From Phytomonospora sp040655735 (GTDB taxonomy: Bacteria; Actinomycetota; Actinomycetes; Mycobacteriales; Micromonosporaceae), in the NCBI RefSeq assembly GCF_040655735.1, contig NZ_JBFAKK010000007.1, forward strand, positions 1-64,000: a DNA stretch of 64,000 bases, given 5' to 3'. The notes under the pieces are model-generated. The model was not told where the DNA came from, searched no databases, and saw nothing but the letters and a program-made list of their open reading frames with translations. Below, piece after piece: positions 51,799-60,352 of this stretch. How positions within the stretch are numbered: the first letter of the stretch is position 1; the number at the start of each line of letters is the position of its first letter. Position numbers and translations under genes: made by a program.

Positions 51799-53013
51799 TT
51801 GCGATACGACAGAGCATCGACCTCGACAGTTCTACGCATCTGCGCGCTGGTGCAGTTCCTGCGCGCTCAAGCGGTCAACGGGCTCCACTACTTCCCCGAT
51901 GCGGTCGACGAGCGACGCTTCACCGCTCTCCGCCGCCTCGCCGCCGAACTGTCGGCCCGGATCGATACCCGCGCGGCGGATGAGATCGAGGCCGAGTTCG
52001 GCACCGATGCCGGACCCCAGACGCCCCGCCTGGGAGTTGTCCTTCTGGTCACCCGAGCAGACGGTGCCCGCCTCCTGGTGCCCACGGCGCCGGGGGCTGT
52101 CGGACTACCGCGGGACCTTGTGGCGGTGGACGGGCATCCGCTGGACACGCTGAAAAGGATGATGGCGGACCTGCGGCTCACACCCGTCGCCGAGCCCGTC
52201 CTCGTCGGCATCTGCGACGGCATGACCGCGGGCGAACTCGGCCGGCACACCCTCCATCTCGCCTTCGAGCTGTCGGACGACGCCAGTCGGGCGGTGTCCA
52301 GCAGGGGTTCTTGGTCGACCGACGCGAATACGCCACTGGACGCCCTCACCGACCGTGTTCTCAACCCGGATGGAGCCGCGACCGAGACCTCGGGCCCCAT
52401 CGACGTTCCATCCGAGGTCCTGAGCATCTGCGAGCGAGTGCGAGCGCTCGCCGTGGAAGGGCTCTCGTCTCACGATTCGTTCAACGTCGAGCGCTTCACG
52501 CGGATCACCAGCGTGATCGATGAGACGGTCGCACCGGCCGGACGAAACGAGCTGACGCTGCCGCGAACGGCCGTCGACACAGCACAGAACACTCCGACGG
52601 TGGGTGCCGAAACACTCGTCGTCGATGGGCGGGGCAGGATCCTGCTGCTGCAACGTCCGGACACCGGCGAGTGGGCGATGCCCGGCGGTGCTTGCGAAGT
52701 CGGTGAAAGCGCCGATGCGACCGCCGTCCGGGAAACCGAGGAGGAGACCGGGCTCAAGGTGACCGTCGATCGACTGGTCGGAGTGTTCGACAACAGGCGT
52801 GTCGGCGCCGGCGGGGCCGCCATCCGGATGATCGCCGTATATGCGGCGCGGCTCGTCGACCCTGATGCACAGGCCGTGACGACCGCCGAGGCCAGGGCCG
52901 TCGCTTGGTTCGATCCGGACCAGATCGCCGCGCTGAATCTGTTTCACGGGCACCGCCGCAAGATCGACGCGGCGCTCTCGGCTCTCCGAAACGGTGAGGT
53001 GAACGTGATCTAG
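51799..53013 (+). CDS. Nudix hydrolase with two Nudix_hydro/Nudix modules
   Basis: 404 residues built from two copies of one module: a helical PF12535-type N-terminal domain followed by a Nudix fold. Module 1: ICALVQFLRAQAVNGLHYFP ... then a Nudix-like region (LGVVLLVTRADGARLLVPTA) without a Nudix box. Module 2: ICERVRALAVEGLSSHDSFN, then a complete Nudix box GGACEVGESADATAVRETEE ETGL. So only module 2 should hydrolyse. Likely substrates are nucleoside diphosphates linked to a sugar. The TTG at 51799 was chosen for CGGAG five bases upstream. Last gene on this strand in the cluster. Confidence 0.8.
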   Translation: MRYDRASTSTVLRICALVQFLRAQAVNGLHYFPDAVDERRFTALRRLAAELSARIDTRAADEIEAEFGTDAGPQTPRLGVVLLVTRADGARLLVPTAPGAVGLPRDLVAVDGHPLDTLKRMMADLRLTPVAEPVLVGICDGMTAGELGRHTLHLAFELSDDASRAVSSRGSWSTDANTPLDALTDRVLNPDGAATETSGPIDVPSEVLSICERVRALAVEGLSSHDSFNVERFTRITSVIDETVAPAGRNELTLPRTAVDTAQNTPTVGAETLVVDGRGRILLLQRPDTGEWAMPGGACEVGESADATAVRETEEETGLKVTVDRLVGVFDNRRVGAGGAAIRMIAVYAARLVDPDAQAVTTAEARAVAWFDPDQIAALNLFHGHRRKIDAALSALRNGEVNVI

Positions 53014-53036
53014 CGGTCGGGTCGTCCCCCTCGACC

Positions 53037-54062
53037 TCAGCGGAACCTGTCCGGCCGGCAACCGGCGAGTTCGGGGGCCGGTTGCCCGGTGAGGATCTCG
53101 CCGGCGGCGAGGCGGCCGACCGCGGCGGCCAGCGTGATCGCCGAGTGCATCACGGCGACGTACAGGCCCCGGGTTCCGGTGGGGCGGCCGACGATGGGCT
53201 CGCCGTCGGCGGGCATGGGGCGCCAGCCGATCTCGGCGGAGACGATCTCGGTGTCGTCGGCGCCGGTGAAGGTGGCGGCGATGCGGTCGCGGACGCGGTG
53301 GGCGGTCGCCAGCAGCGCGGCCTGGTCGGCCTCGCCGCGGTAGGCCGTGGGGGAAAGGATCGTGCCGTCGTCGAGTTGCCGGGCCTCCAGCCGCGGTGTC
53401 GCGACGATCGTCTTGACCAGGCCGGGATCCGCGCGCAGGCGGACGAGGATGGCCGGTGACGGCTCGACGGGCACGGTGACGCCGATCGTCGAGCACAGGG
53501 CGACCGTGCCGGTGCCGGCGGCCAGGACGACGGTCTCGGCGGGAACGAAGCCGCCGGTCGTGTGGACGCCGCCGACCGTGCCCGCCTGGTGGTCGAGGCC
53601 CGTGGCCGGCGTCCCCGTCAGCACCCGCGCGCCTCGGTCGCGTGCGGCGGCGACCAGGATCTCGGCCGCCGCGACGGGGTCGAGTGCCGCGTCTTCGGGG
53701 CGATGGACGGCCTCGGCCGGTGGGTCGAGCAGGTGCGGTTCCAGTGCCGCGACATCGCCGGTGCGCGGCCCGGGCTCTTCGTCGAAGCCGTCCCAGCTGA
53801 GCGATCCCGACCAGCGGATCGACAACGCGGGAAGCTCGGCCTCCAGCCGCCGGTACTCGTCGAGGGCGAGGTATCGCAGCGGTGCCGAGGGCAGGTCGCT
53901 GATGCGCGGTCGCCCGATCCAGGCGAAAGAGGCGCGGGTGGCGCCCGAACCGGGCAGCCCCGCGTCGATCAACGTGACAGGCCGGCCGCGCCCGGCCAGC
54001 CGGTACGCCAGGCACGACCCGACGATGCCGGCACCGACCACGACAATGCTGCGATCCGTCAC
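53037..54062 (-). CDS. FAD-dependent oxidoreductase, DAO family
   Basis: 341 residues. Dinucleotide-binding SIVVVGAGIVGSCLAYRLAG and LIDAGLPGSGATRASF; FAD-domain strand ETVVLAAGTGTVAL; C-terminal AEIGWRPMPADGEPIVG and GLYVAVMHSAITLAAAVG, typical of D-amino-acid-oxidase/glycine-oxidase-like proteins. It would oxidise an amine or amino acid with FAD. It is convergent with the Nudix gene, so it need not belong to the cluster. The start ATG faces the FG-GAP paralog gene across about 110 bases, a shared divergent promoter region. Confidence 0.85.
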   Translation of the reverse strand: MTDRSIVVVGAGIVGSCLAYRLAGRGRPVTLIDAGLPGSGATRASFAWIGRPRISDLPSAPLRYLALDEYRRLEAELPALSIRWSGSLSWDGFDEEPGPRTGDVAALEPHLLDPPAEAVHRPEDAALDPVAAAEILVAAARDRGARVLTGTPATGLDHQAGTVGGVHTTGGFVPAETVVLAAGTGTVALCSTIGVTVPVEPSPAILVRLRADPGLVKTIVATPRLEARQLDDGTILSPTAYRGEADQAALLATAHRVRDRIAATFTGADDTEIVSAEIGWRPMPADGEPIVGRPTGTRGLYVAVMHSAITLAAAVGRLAAGEILTGQPAPELAGCRPDRFR

Positions 54063-54175
54063 CCGAGTGTTCTATCAAGTCGGGCACGGCCGGTGAACCT
54101 CGGCGTGCGGACCTCGGGGTTCACCAGTATGCTCGCCGAGCCCGCACGCCCCTTTTCTTGCCCGCAGGATCGCCC

Positions 54176-56938
54176 ATGCCTTCCAGGCTCCACGCCGCCC
54201 TCATCGCGGTCGCCCTCGCCATGTCCGGTGTCGTCGTCTCTTCGGCGAGCGCCTCAGCCGAGGAAACGCCGAACCCGCCGGACACGGTCACCGACCTTCC
54301 CTTGGGAACCGTCTCGGATGTGCTGGTCGATGACGAGCGCGGCCAGGTCTTCGTGTCCTTGACCGCCCCGGATTCGGTTGCCGTCGTCGACTTCGACGGC
54401 ACGGCGCGGCAGATGATCGCGCTGGACGGGACGCCGACGGCGATGGTCCTGGGGCCCGACGGGGGCAGCGTCCATGTCGCCGAGCTGGGGGCGTCCGAGC
54501 TGACGGTGATCGACGCGCGGACGTTCGCGCTGTCGACGATCGCGCTGCCTTCCGGGCAGTGCGCACGGTCGCTGGCGTCCACCGGGGGCCGGATCTGGTA
54601 CGGCTTCGAGGACTGCGCGACGCACACCGGCGGAGGGCTCGGCACGGTCGACCCGGCCACGGGCCAAGCGGCCGACACCGGAGTGGACGCACCCCGGGCG
54701 GATGTCCACGCCCTCCCGGATCGCCCGGATCGGCTGTTCGTGACCGAACGGGTCGAAACGGCGGGTGCGTTCCACGTGTTCGACGTGTCCTCCGGCGCTC
54801 CGGTCGAGGTCGGGTCGGCCGATCACGCGGGCTGCGTCGATGCCGCGCTGCTGAACGGCGGCGACCATGTTGTCGGCGCCTGCGGAAGCGGCTACGAGTT
54901 CTTCAAGACGGCGGACCTGTCCCGAACGCGGGTGCTCGGCGTCGCCGAGGGGAAGCCCAGCGCGGTCGCGGTCGACACCGACGGGCGGCTGATGGCCACG
55001 GCCGAGACCGGCGTGTTCCCGGTCATCACCGTGCGCAGGATCGCCGACGGGGCGCCGCAGCAGGAGATTCGGCGGTACCGGGCGGTCACCACCTGGGGCT
55101 GGAAGCTGCACCCGCGCTCGCTGGAGTTCGCGGCCAACGGCTGGCTCATCGCCGCCTACTCGTTCTCCTACGGCGACCGCGTGGTCGCGCCGCAGCTTCG
55201 GATCCTGCGGGAACCGACCCGGATCCAGACCTCGATCTCGATGGGCGCGCCCTACGCGGTCGACTACCGGCAGGCCGTGCGGTTGACGGGCGCGTTGTCA
55301 AGAGGCCCGGGCGTGGAGACGACCGTCTCCATCACCAGGTCGTACCGGTGGGCCAACCCGGTGGAGCTGGGCTCGGTACCGGTGGCCGCGAACGGATCCT
55401 TCACGTTCACCGACACTCCCGGGGCCTCCGGCCCGTACTCCTACACCGCTACATGGGCGGGTGACGCCGGACATCTGCCGGCGCAAGGGGGGAGCACGGT
55501 GCGGGTCAACCCGCTTCCGTTCGACTTCAACGGTGACGGGTTCGCCGAGACCGTGGTCGCCGCGCCAGGTGAGGACATCGGGTCGGACAAGGACACCGGG
55601 ACGGTCCACATCCTGCCCGGTACCGCCTCGGGGGCGGCTGGCACCGCGAGCATCGCGATCAACCAGGACAGCACCGGCGTCCCGGGCTCCGGCGAGACCG
55701 GCGACGGATTCGGCAAGACCACCGCCAGTGGGGACTTCAACGGCGACGGGCACGCCGACTTGGCCGTGGCCGCACCCGGCGAGGACCTCGGGTCGGCACG
55801 TGACGCCGGGCAGGTCATCGTGTTCTTCGGCCGACCGGATGGAAGTCTGCAGCAGTACCCGACGGCCCTCAACCTCATCGCCCCCGGCGCCGGCGACTCA
55901 TTCGGTGCTGCCCTGACGGTCGGCGACTTCGACGCCGACGGGTTCGACGATCTCGTCGTCGGGGCTCCCGGGAAGGGCGCCGGCCAGGCATTCCTTTACA
56001 ACGGCCCCCTTGAGCGGACATCGGTCCGGGTGATCAAGCAAGGAGACCGATCCGTGCCTGGGAAGGCCGAGACCGGAGACCGCTTCGGTGAAGCCCTGGC
56101 CGCCGGAGACATCAACGCCGACGGCAACGACGATCTCGTGATCGGAGCACCGGGCGACAAGGAGGACACGGGACGGGCTACCGGCGTCGTGACCCTCATG
56201 TACGGCAGCAGCGGGTCCGGTCCCGGAGGCGGCTCCCGGCTGTCGAAAGCGACCCCCGGGGTCCCCGGCACGGCGGGAGGCTACGACTCGGCCAAGGGCG
56301 ACGATCCCGACCGTTTCGGCGCCCAGGTCGCCCTGAGCGACCTCAACGGCGACGGCAAAGCCGACCTGGCTGTCACCGCGCCCGGCGCGGCGGTCACCGG
56401 TACCGACGGCAAGCGCAAGGCGGACGCCGGAACCCTCAACGTGCTGTACTCCGACGGGAAGAAGATCGGCCCTGCCGGGGCCGTCCAGATCACCCAGGCC
56501 ACCAGCGGCGTCCCCGGTAATACCGGCGCCGACGACAAGTTCGGCAAGACCCTCGCCTCCGCCGACGTCAACGGGGACCGGATCGCCGACCTCGCCGTGT
56601 ACAGCCCCGCCGACACTCTCGTGACCGTCTTCCCGGGCTCCGGCAGCGGTGTGGTTCCCGCTCAGGCGAAGGTGTGGACACAGGACACCGCGGGAATCCC
56701 GGGATCGACCGAGACCGGCGACGACTGGGGGGCGACCCTGCGATTCCTCGACATCACCGGCACCGGGTACCACGCCCTGGTCGTCGGTGCCCCGGGTGAG
56801 AACGGGGCTCAAGGCGCGGCCACCGTCATCTACTCCACCAGCACCGGACTCGCCGCCTCCGGTTCCGACTACCTCTCCCAGGACACGCCGGGCATCGCGG
56901 GCACGGCCGAGAACGGCGACCGCTTCGGCGGCTCCTGA
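54176..56938 (+). CDS. secreted FG-GAP/beta-propeller protein, paralog 2
   Basis: 920 residues. Signal peptide (PSRLHAALIAVALAMSGVVV, cleavage near ASA-EET), YVTN-type propeller (VFVSLTAPDSVAVVDFDGTA, GSVHVAELGASELTVIDART), Ig-like region and FG-GAP repeats with Ca-binding loops (DFNGDGFAETVV, DFNGDGHADLAV, DFDADGFDDLVV, DINADGNDDLVI, DLNGDGKADLAV). The same order, and stretches such as LPDRPDRLF and KADAGTLNVLYSDGKKIGPA, recur in the protein at 31256-33997. The ATG at 54176 with AGGAT upstream is preferred over one at 54158. Extracellular; function unknown. Confidence 0.85.
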   Translation: MPSRLHAALIAVALAMSGVVVSSASASAEETPNPPDTVTDLPLGTVSDVLVDDERGQVFVSLTAPDSVAVVDFDGTARQMIALDGTPTAMVLGPDGGSVHVAELGASELTVIDARTFALSTIALPSGQCARSLASTGGRIWYGFEDCATHTGGGLGTVDPATGQAADTGVDAPRADVHALPDRPDRLFVTERVETAGAFHVFDVSSGAPVEVGSADHAGCVDAALLNGGDHVVGACGSGYEFFKTADLSRTRVLGVAEGKPSAVAVDTDGRLMATAETGVFPVITVRRIADGAPQQEIRRYRAVTTWGWKLHPRSLEFAANGWLIAAYSFSYGDRVVAPQLRILREPTRIQTSISMGAPYAVDYRQAVRLTGALSRGPGVETTVSITRSYRWANPVELGSVPVAANGSFTFTDTPGASGPYSYTATWAGDAGHLPAQGGSTVRVNPLPFDFNGDGFAETVVAAPGEDIGSDKDTGTVHILPGTASGAAGTASIAINQDSTGVPGSGETGDGFGKTTASGDFNGDGHADLAVAAPGEDLGSARDAGQVIVFFGRPDGSLQQYPTALNLIAPGAGDSFGAALTVGDFDADGFDDLVVGAPGKGAGQAFLYNGPLERTSVRVIKQGDRSVPGKAETGDRFGEALAAGDINADGNDDLVIGAPGDKEDTGRATGVVTLMYGSSGSGPGGGSRLSKATPGVPGTAGGYDSAKGDDPDRFGAQVALSDLNGDGKADLAVTAPGAAVTGTDGKRKADAGTLNVLYSDGKKIGPAGAVQITQATSGVPGNTGADDKFGKTLASADVNGDRIADLAVYSPADTLVTVFPGSGSGVVPAQAKVWTQDTAGIPGSTETGDDWGATLRFLDITGTGYHALVVGAPGENGAQGAATVIYSTSTGLAASGSDYLSQDTPGIAGTAENGDRFGGS

Positions 56939-56939
56939 C

Positions 56940-56973
56940 GGGGAAGGAGGCGGTCCGCGCCGCCTCCTTCCCC
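56940..56973. terminator. bidirectional hairpin terminator
   Basis: Perfect 14-bp stem (GGGGAAGGAGGCGG / CCGCCTCCTTCCCC), 6-base loop, between the converging stops at 56938 and 57001. Confidence 0.85.
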
Positions 56974-57000
56974 GCGCCGCCGCTGGTCATCGGCGTCGGA

Positions 57001-58518
57001 TCAGCCCCCGTCCCTCGGCGGCGGTTGCGTGTAACCGCCGTGCGGACCGTCCGGGTCGTACTCGTCGTCAGTGGTCCACACGGGATCGTCGGCGGGCGGC
57101 GACTCGACGATGATCGATGTGCCGTCGCCCATCGGGACGACGGTGTCGGGCATCACCGGGTTGTAGCTGCCGGGGGCCTGGCCCGATTCGGGGGCGGTGG
57201 CCGGAAGCGGGCTGATGGGAACGTCGGCGACGTCGGGTACTTGGGTGGGGACGTCGTCGAGGTTGCCGCGCTGCCGCTCGTCGTCGATGAGGGCCTGGAG
57301 ACCGGCGGCGCTGTCCTGGTCGGTTTCGGCGTAGGCCCAGGCGATGTCGACGAGGATGCCGCCGACGTCGACGAGATCGTCGCGGGTCTGGCCGATGCGG
57401 TGGACCAGGACGTCGAGCAGGTGGTCGAGATAGGCCACCGCCCCGGCGCCGATGAACTCGGCGTCGCTGAGCCCGGCGGTCAGGCTCGATCCGCTGTAGG
57501 GCAACCGGGATCCGGCCTCCCCGTAGGTCGCCGCGACGATCGGCAGGCGCCTCGTGCCGGCCATCCACAGCTCCAGGAGGTCGACGGTCTGGTCGTTGCT
57601 GTCACCGTAGAACGGGAACTCCGTCAGATACTGGTTCGCGTTGAGGGTCGCCACGTCGGGGCGCGGTACGACCAAGGCAGACCCGTCGCCGACTTCGTCC
57701 ACATCGGACGTCAGCACCGCCAGCAGCCGGTCGGCCTCGGTCACCATGCGCTCGCACAAGGAGTCGCTGACACTGTTGAACTGCGACAGGATCTCGAACG
57801 GCGAGCCGAAGGTCCGGGTGGTGGATCCGCCGGACGACTCGGTCGCCGAGCTTCCCAGGCTCGCCAGGCCGCCGACGATGGCGATGCCGCCGCCGACGGC
57901 CTCCGGGGCGGCCAGTCCCGCGGTTCCGAAGACCGCGGCGACGGTTCCCGCGACGGTCGCGACGATCCCGGCGACCTTGAAGCCGGTGCTCCACGCACTC
58001 GAACCCCCGCTTTCCTTGCGGTAACCGCGACACGCGGCGATGGCACTGTCGAGGATCGCGTCGAAGTCCTTGCGGCCGGCGGCCATGATCTGCCGGTATC
58101 CGCCCACCAGGCCGGCCAGTTCGCTGGTGACGACGAGCTGGTTGAGGTTGACGCGCTCGAACTTGTCGTAGTAGCCGGTCCGGAACTGGCCGGCGGCCCG
58201 GGTCGACCAGCCCTGCAGTTCGGTGTCGAGGCCGCGGAACTCGCCCATGGCCGTCTGGAGGTCGCGGAACCCGTCGTAGAGTTTGCCGACCACGGGTTCG
58301 AGGCTGAAGGGGTTGCCGGAGACGACGAACTTGGCGTTCATGTGGACCTGGTGCCAGAGGTTGGGCTGTGCGCCGACGGAGTAGAAGTCGTCGGCGCCCT
58401 CGATCTCGCTGTCTTCGATGAGGGCGTCCACGAAGGCGCGCTTGAACTCGTCGAACTTGCTCCAGATCGCGCCTTCGCTGATCAGCGCGTCGAAACCGAA
58501 GCCGGGGTTGTCGGGCAT
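57001..58518 (-). CDS. large WXG100-like protein, probable type VII secretion substrate
   Basis: 505 residues. The N-terminal helical region carries LQGWSTRAAGQFRTGYYDKF, close to the W-x-G-x-A-A-x-x-F turn of WXG100 domains (W104). A Gly/Ala-rich hydrophobic stretch follows (KVAGIVATVAGTVAAVFGTA ... GGGIAIVGGLASLGSS, about 180-225), which may insert in a membrane. The C-terminal 100 residues are Pro/Asp-rich and probably unfolded (VWTTDDEYDPDGPHGGYTQP). No toxin domain recognised. It is followed upstream in the operon by a YbaB-like gene; such pairs occur in actinobacterial ESX-type loci. Confidence 0.65.
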   Translation of the reverse strand: MPDNPGFGFDALISEGAIWSKFDEFKRAFVDALIEDSEIEGADDFYSVGAQPNLWHQVHMNAKFVVSGNPFSLEPVVGKLYDGFRDLQTAMGEFRGLDTELQGWSTRAAGQFRTGYYDKFERVNLNQLVVTSELAGLVGGYRQIMAAGRKDFDAILDSAIAACRGYRKESGGSSAWSTGFKVAGIVATVAGTVAAVFGTAGLAAPEAVGGGIAIVGGLASLGSSATESSGGSTTRTFGSPFEILSQFNSVSDSLCERMVTEADRLLAVLTSDVDEVGDGSALVVPRPDVATLNANQYLTEFPFYGDSNDQTVDLLELWMAGTRRLPIVAATYGEAGSRLPYSGSSLTAGLSDAEFIGAGAVAYLDHLLDVLVHRIGQTRDDLVDVGGILVDIAWAYAETDQDSAAGLQALIDDERQRGNLDDVPTQVPDVADVPISPLPATAPESGQAPGSYNPVMPDTVVPMGDGTSIIVESPPADDPVWTTDDEYDPDGPHGGYTQPPPRDGG

Positions 58519-58525
58519 GGGGAGA

Positions 58526-59059
58526 TCACCTGCCGGGAGGAGGGGGATGGGGTCGGTCTACTTCGGACACGGCGGCCAGTGCGGCGCGGCGCGCCAGGGT
58601 CCGTGCGCCGTCGACGGCCCGGACGGCGGCGGTGATCTCCGCGCCGAGCTCGTCGTCGTCGAGGAAATCCAGGGCGCCCGGCCTTAAGGCGAGCGCGACG
58701 TCGAGGTCCCCTTTGCGGCGGGCCTTGGCGAGTCCGCGCGGGGATGTGGCGGTCACGTCGACGCCGTCGAGGGCGAGACGGCGCAGCCGGGCCCGCTCGA
58801 CCAGTTCAGGGGAGGGCGCGCGCGATTCGTTGCCACGCCACTGTTCCTGTAACAGCTCGGTGGCCTTCAGCCGCCGGACTAAGGCGCGGCGCCAGGCGGC
58901 GGCCACCTCGGCGGCGATGTCGGCCTCACCGATCGCGGTGACCCCTCGTCCGCGTACGACAACGCTGGTGCCGCCGCCCGAGACCGTCACCCTCGCCATG
59001 CCTCGCGGGGACGTCACCGCGATCGACAGTGCCTGAAGAGCCTCGGCCAAGGATTTCAT
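58526..59059 (-). CDS. tandem YbaB-like nucleoid-associated protein
   Basis: 177 residues that read as two YbaB/EbfC-like halves. First: AIVTSPRGMARVTVSGGGTS-type strands (seen as LSIAVTSPRGMARVTV) followed by IAAEVAAAWRRALVRRL. Second: VDVTATSPRGLAKARRKGDL, LDFLDDDELGAEITAAVRAV. Each has the xVTSPxGxAxV strand and a closing helix. YbaB proteins are dimers that bind DNA; here one chain may form the dimer-like unit. GGAGGTGA precedes the ATG at 59059. It lies seven bases before the WXG-like gene, so both are cotranscribed. Confidence 0.65.
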   Translation of the reverse strand: MKSLAEALQALSIAVTSPRGMARVTVSGGGTSVVVRGRGVTAIGEADIAAEVAAAWRRALVRRLKATELLQEQWRGNESRAPSPELVERARLRRLALDGVDVTATSPRGLAKARRKGDLDVALALRPGALDFLDDDELGAEITAAVRAVDGARTLARRAALAAVSEVDRPHPPPPGR

Positions 59060-59305
59060 CGCGGTCACCTCCGCCGATGAGGGGCAAAGTGTGTGCCATC
59101 GGCACACGAGGTGAGGACAGGGTACGCATGCGGGTCAAGTGCGAGATGGGGTTGCTACCAGCAGAAGAAGGGTGGGCCGGGGTGCGGTCGATAAAGGAGA
59201 AGATCGTCGGTCACTTCGGGCCGGAACTCGTAGCCGGCGGCGACGGCGACGGCGGCCGAGCACAGGGTGGCCAATCGGGAGCCTTCGGGCAATAGGCTGC
59301 GCCGC

Positions 59306-60307
59306 ATGCCTCTCGACATTCGTGCCCTCGACACCGTCTCGCCCGCCGACATCGCCGACTATCACGGGCTGATGGGCGAGCTCTATGCCGTGGAGTTTCC
59401 CGACATCGATCCGCCGACGGTTGAGGCAGTCGAGACGATGCTGCGCCCGAATCCGGCGGATGTGGGGACGCGGGTGTGGCTGGGGCGCGAGGGTGGGCGG
59501 CTGGTGGGTGGGGCTCGGCTTGACCTGCTGGGGCAGGAGAACGTCGGCTTGGCGCGGATCGGGGTGCGGGTGCGCCCGGTGGATCGGCGGCGGGGGTTGG
59601 GGACGGCTTTGTTGCAGTCGGCGATTCCGGCGATCCGGGACAGCGGCTACGACCGGCTGATCGGTGGCGCGTGGGGCGGCGGGCCGGGGAGCCGATGGGC
59701 CGCGGCGCAAGGGTTTCGGACCACGGCCAGCTTTGTGATGCAGCGTCTTGAGATCGCGGGTGGTGGGTGGCGGGCGTTGGCGGGGCCGATGCCCGACGGT
59801 TTCGAGTTGCGGCGGTGGGTGGGGCGGGTTCCCGACGACATGGTGGAGTCCTATGTGGACGGTCTGATCGCCTTCGAGGACCGGCCGGGGGATCAGGCGT
59901 CCTGGCGCTTTCCGTCGCGGACGGTCGAGCGGCTGCGGGATGAGGAGGAGCGGCTGCTGGGGCGCGGTGTGGAGCAGCGAGGGCTGGTCGCGATGGAGTC
60001 GGCGACCGGCGCCGTCGCCGGCATGACGGTGGTCGAGCTGACCCCCGACGACCAGGAGCGCGCCTTCCAGAAGGTCACCGCGGTCCTGCCGCGCCACCGG
60101 GGGCTCGGGCTCGGCGTGCGCATGAAGACGGCGATGCTGGCCTGGATCGAGGACGACCGGCCGGGCGTGCGGCGGATCCAGACCGGGACGGCGACCGCGA
60201 ACGTCCACATGATCCGGATCAACCACGCGCTCGGCTTTGCCGACGCCTTCGTGTCGCTGGCGCTGGAACAGTCCGTCGCCGAACTCCTCCAGCGCTTCCC
60301 CGACTAG
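59306..60307 (+). CDS. tandem-domain GNAT acetyltransferase
   Basis: 333 residues with two GNAT folds. First acetyl-CoA loop: GVRVRPVDRRRGLGTALLQS. Second: VLPRHRGLGLGVRMKTAMLA, followed by IQTGTATANVHMIRINHALG and FADAF, the usual GNAT ending. The ATG at 59306 opens LDIRALDTVSPADIADYHGL, matching relatives; an open frame upstream is not conserved-looking. Substrate unknown; similar enzymes are often annotated as mycothiol-synthase-like without proof. The 246 bases to the left include the promoter region of the YbaB operon. Confidence 0.82.
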   Translation: MPLDIRALDTVSPADIADYHGLMGELYAVEFPDIDPPTVEAVETMLRPNPADVGTRVWLGREGGRLVGGARLDLLGQENVGLARIGVRVRPVDRRRGLGTALLQSAIPAIRDSGYDRLIGGAWGGGPGSRWAAAQGFRTTASFVMQRLEIAGGGWRALAGPMPDGFELRRWVGRVPDDMVESYVDGLIAFEDRPGDQASWRFPSRTVERLRDEEERLLGRGVEQRGLVAMESATGAVAGMTVVELTPDDQERAFQKVTAVLPRHRGLGLGVRMKTAMLAWIEDDRPGVRRIQTGTATANVHMIRINHALGFADAFVSLALEQSVAELLQRFPD

Positions 60308-60352
60308 CGCCCGCTTCACCGACGCGGCCGTCCAGCTGACTACATTCCTCTT

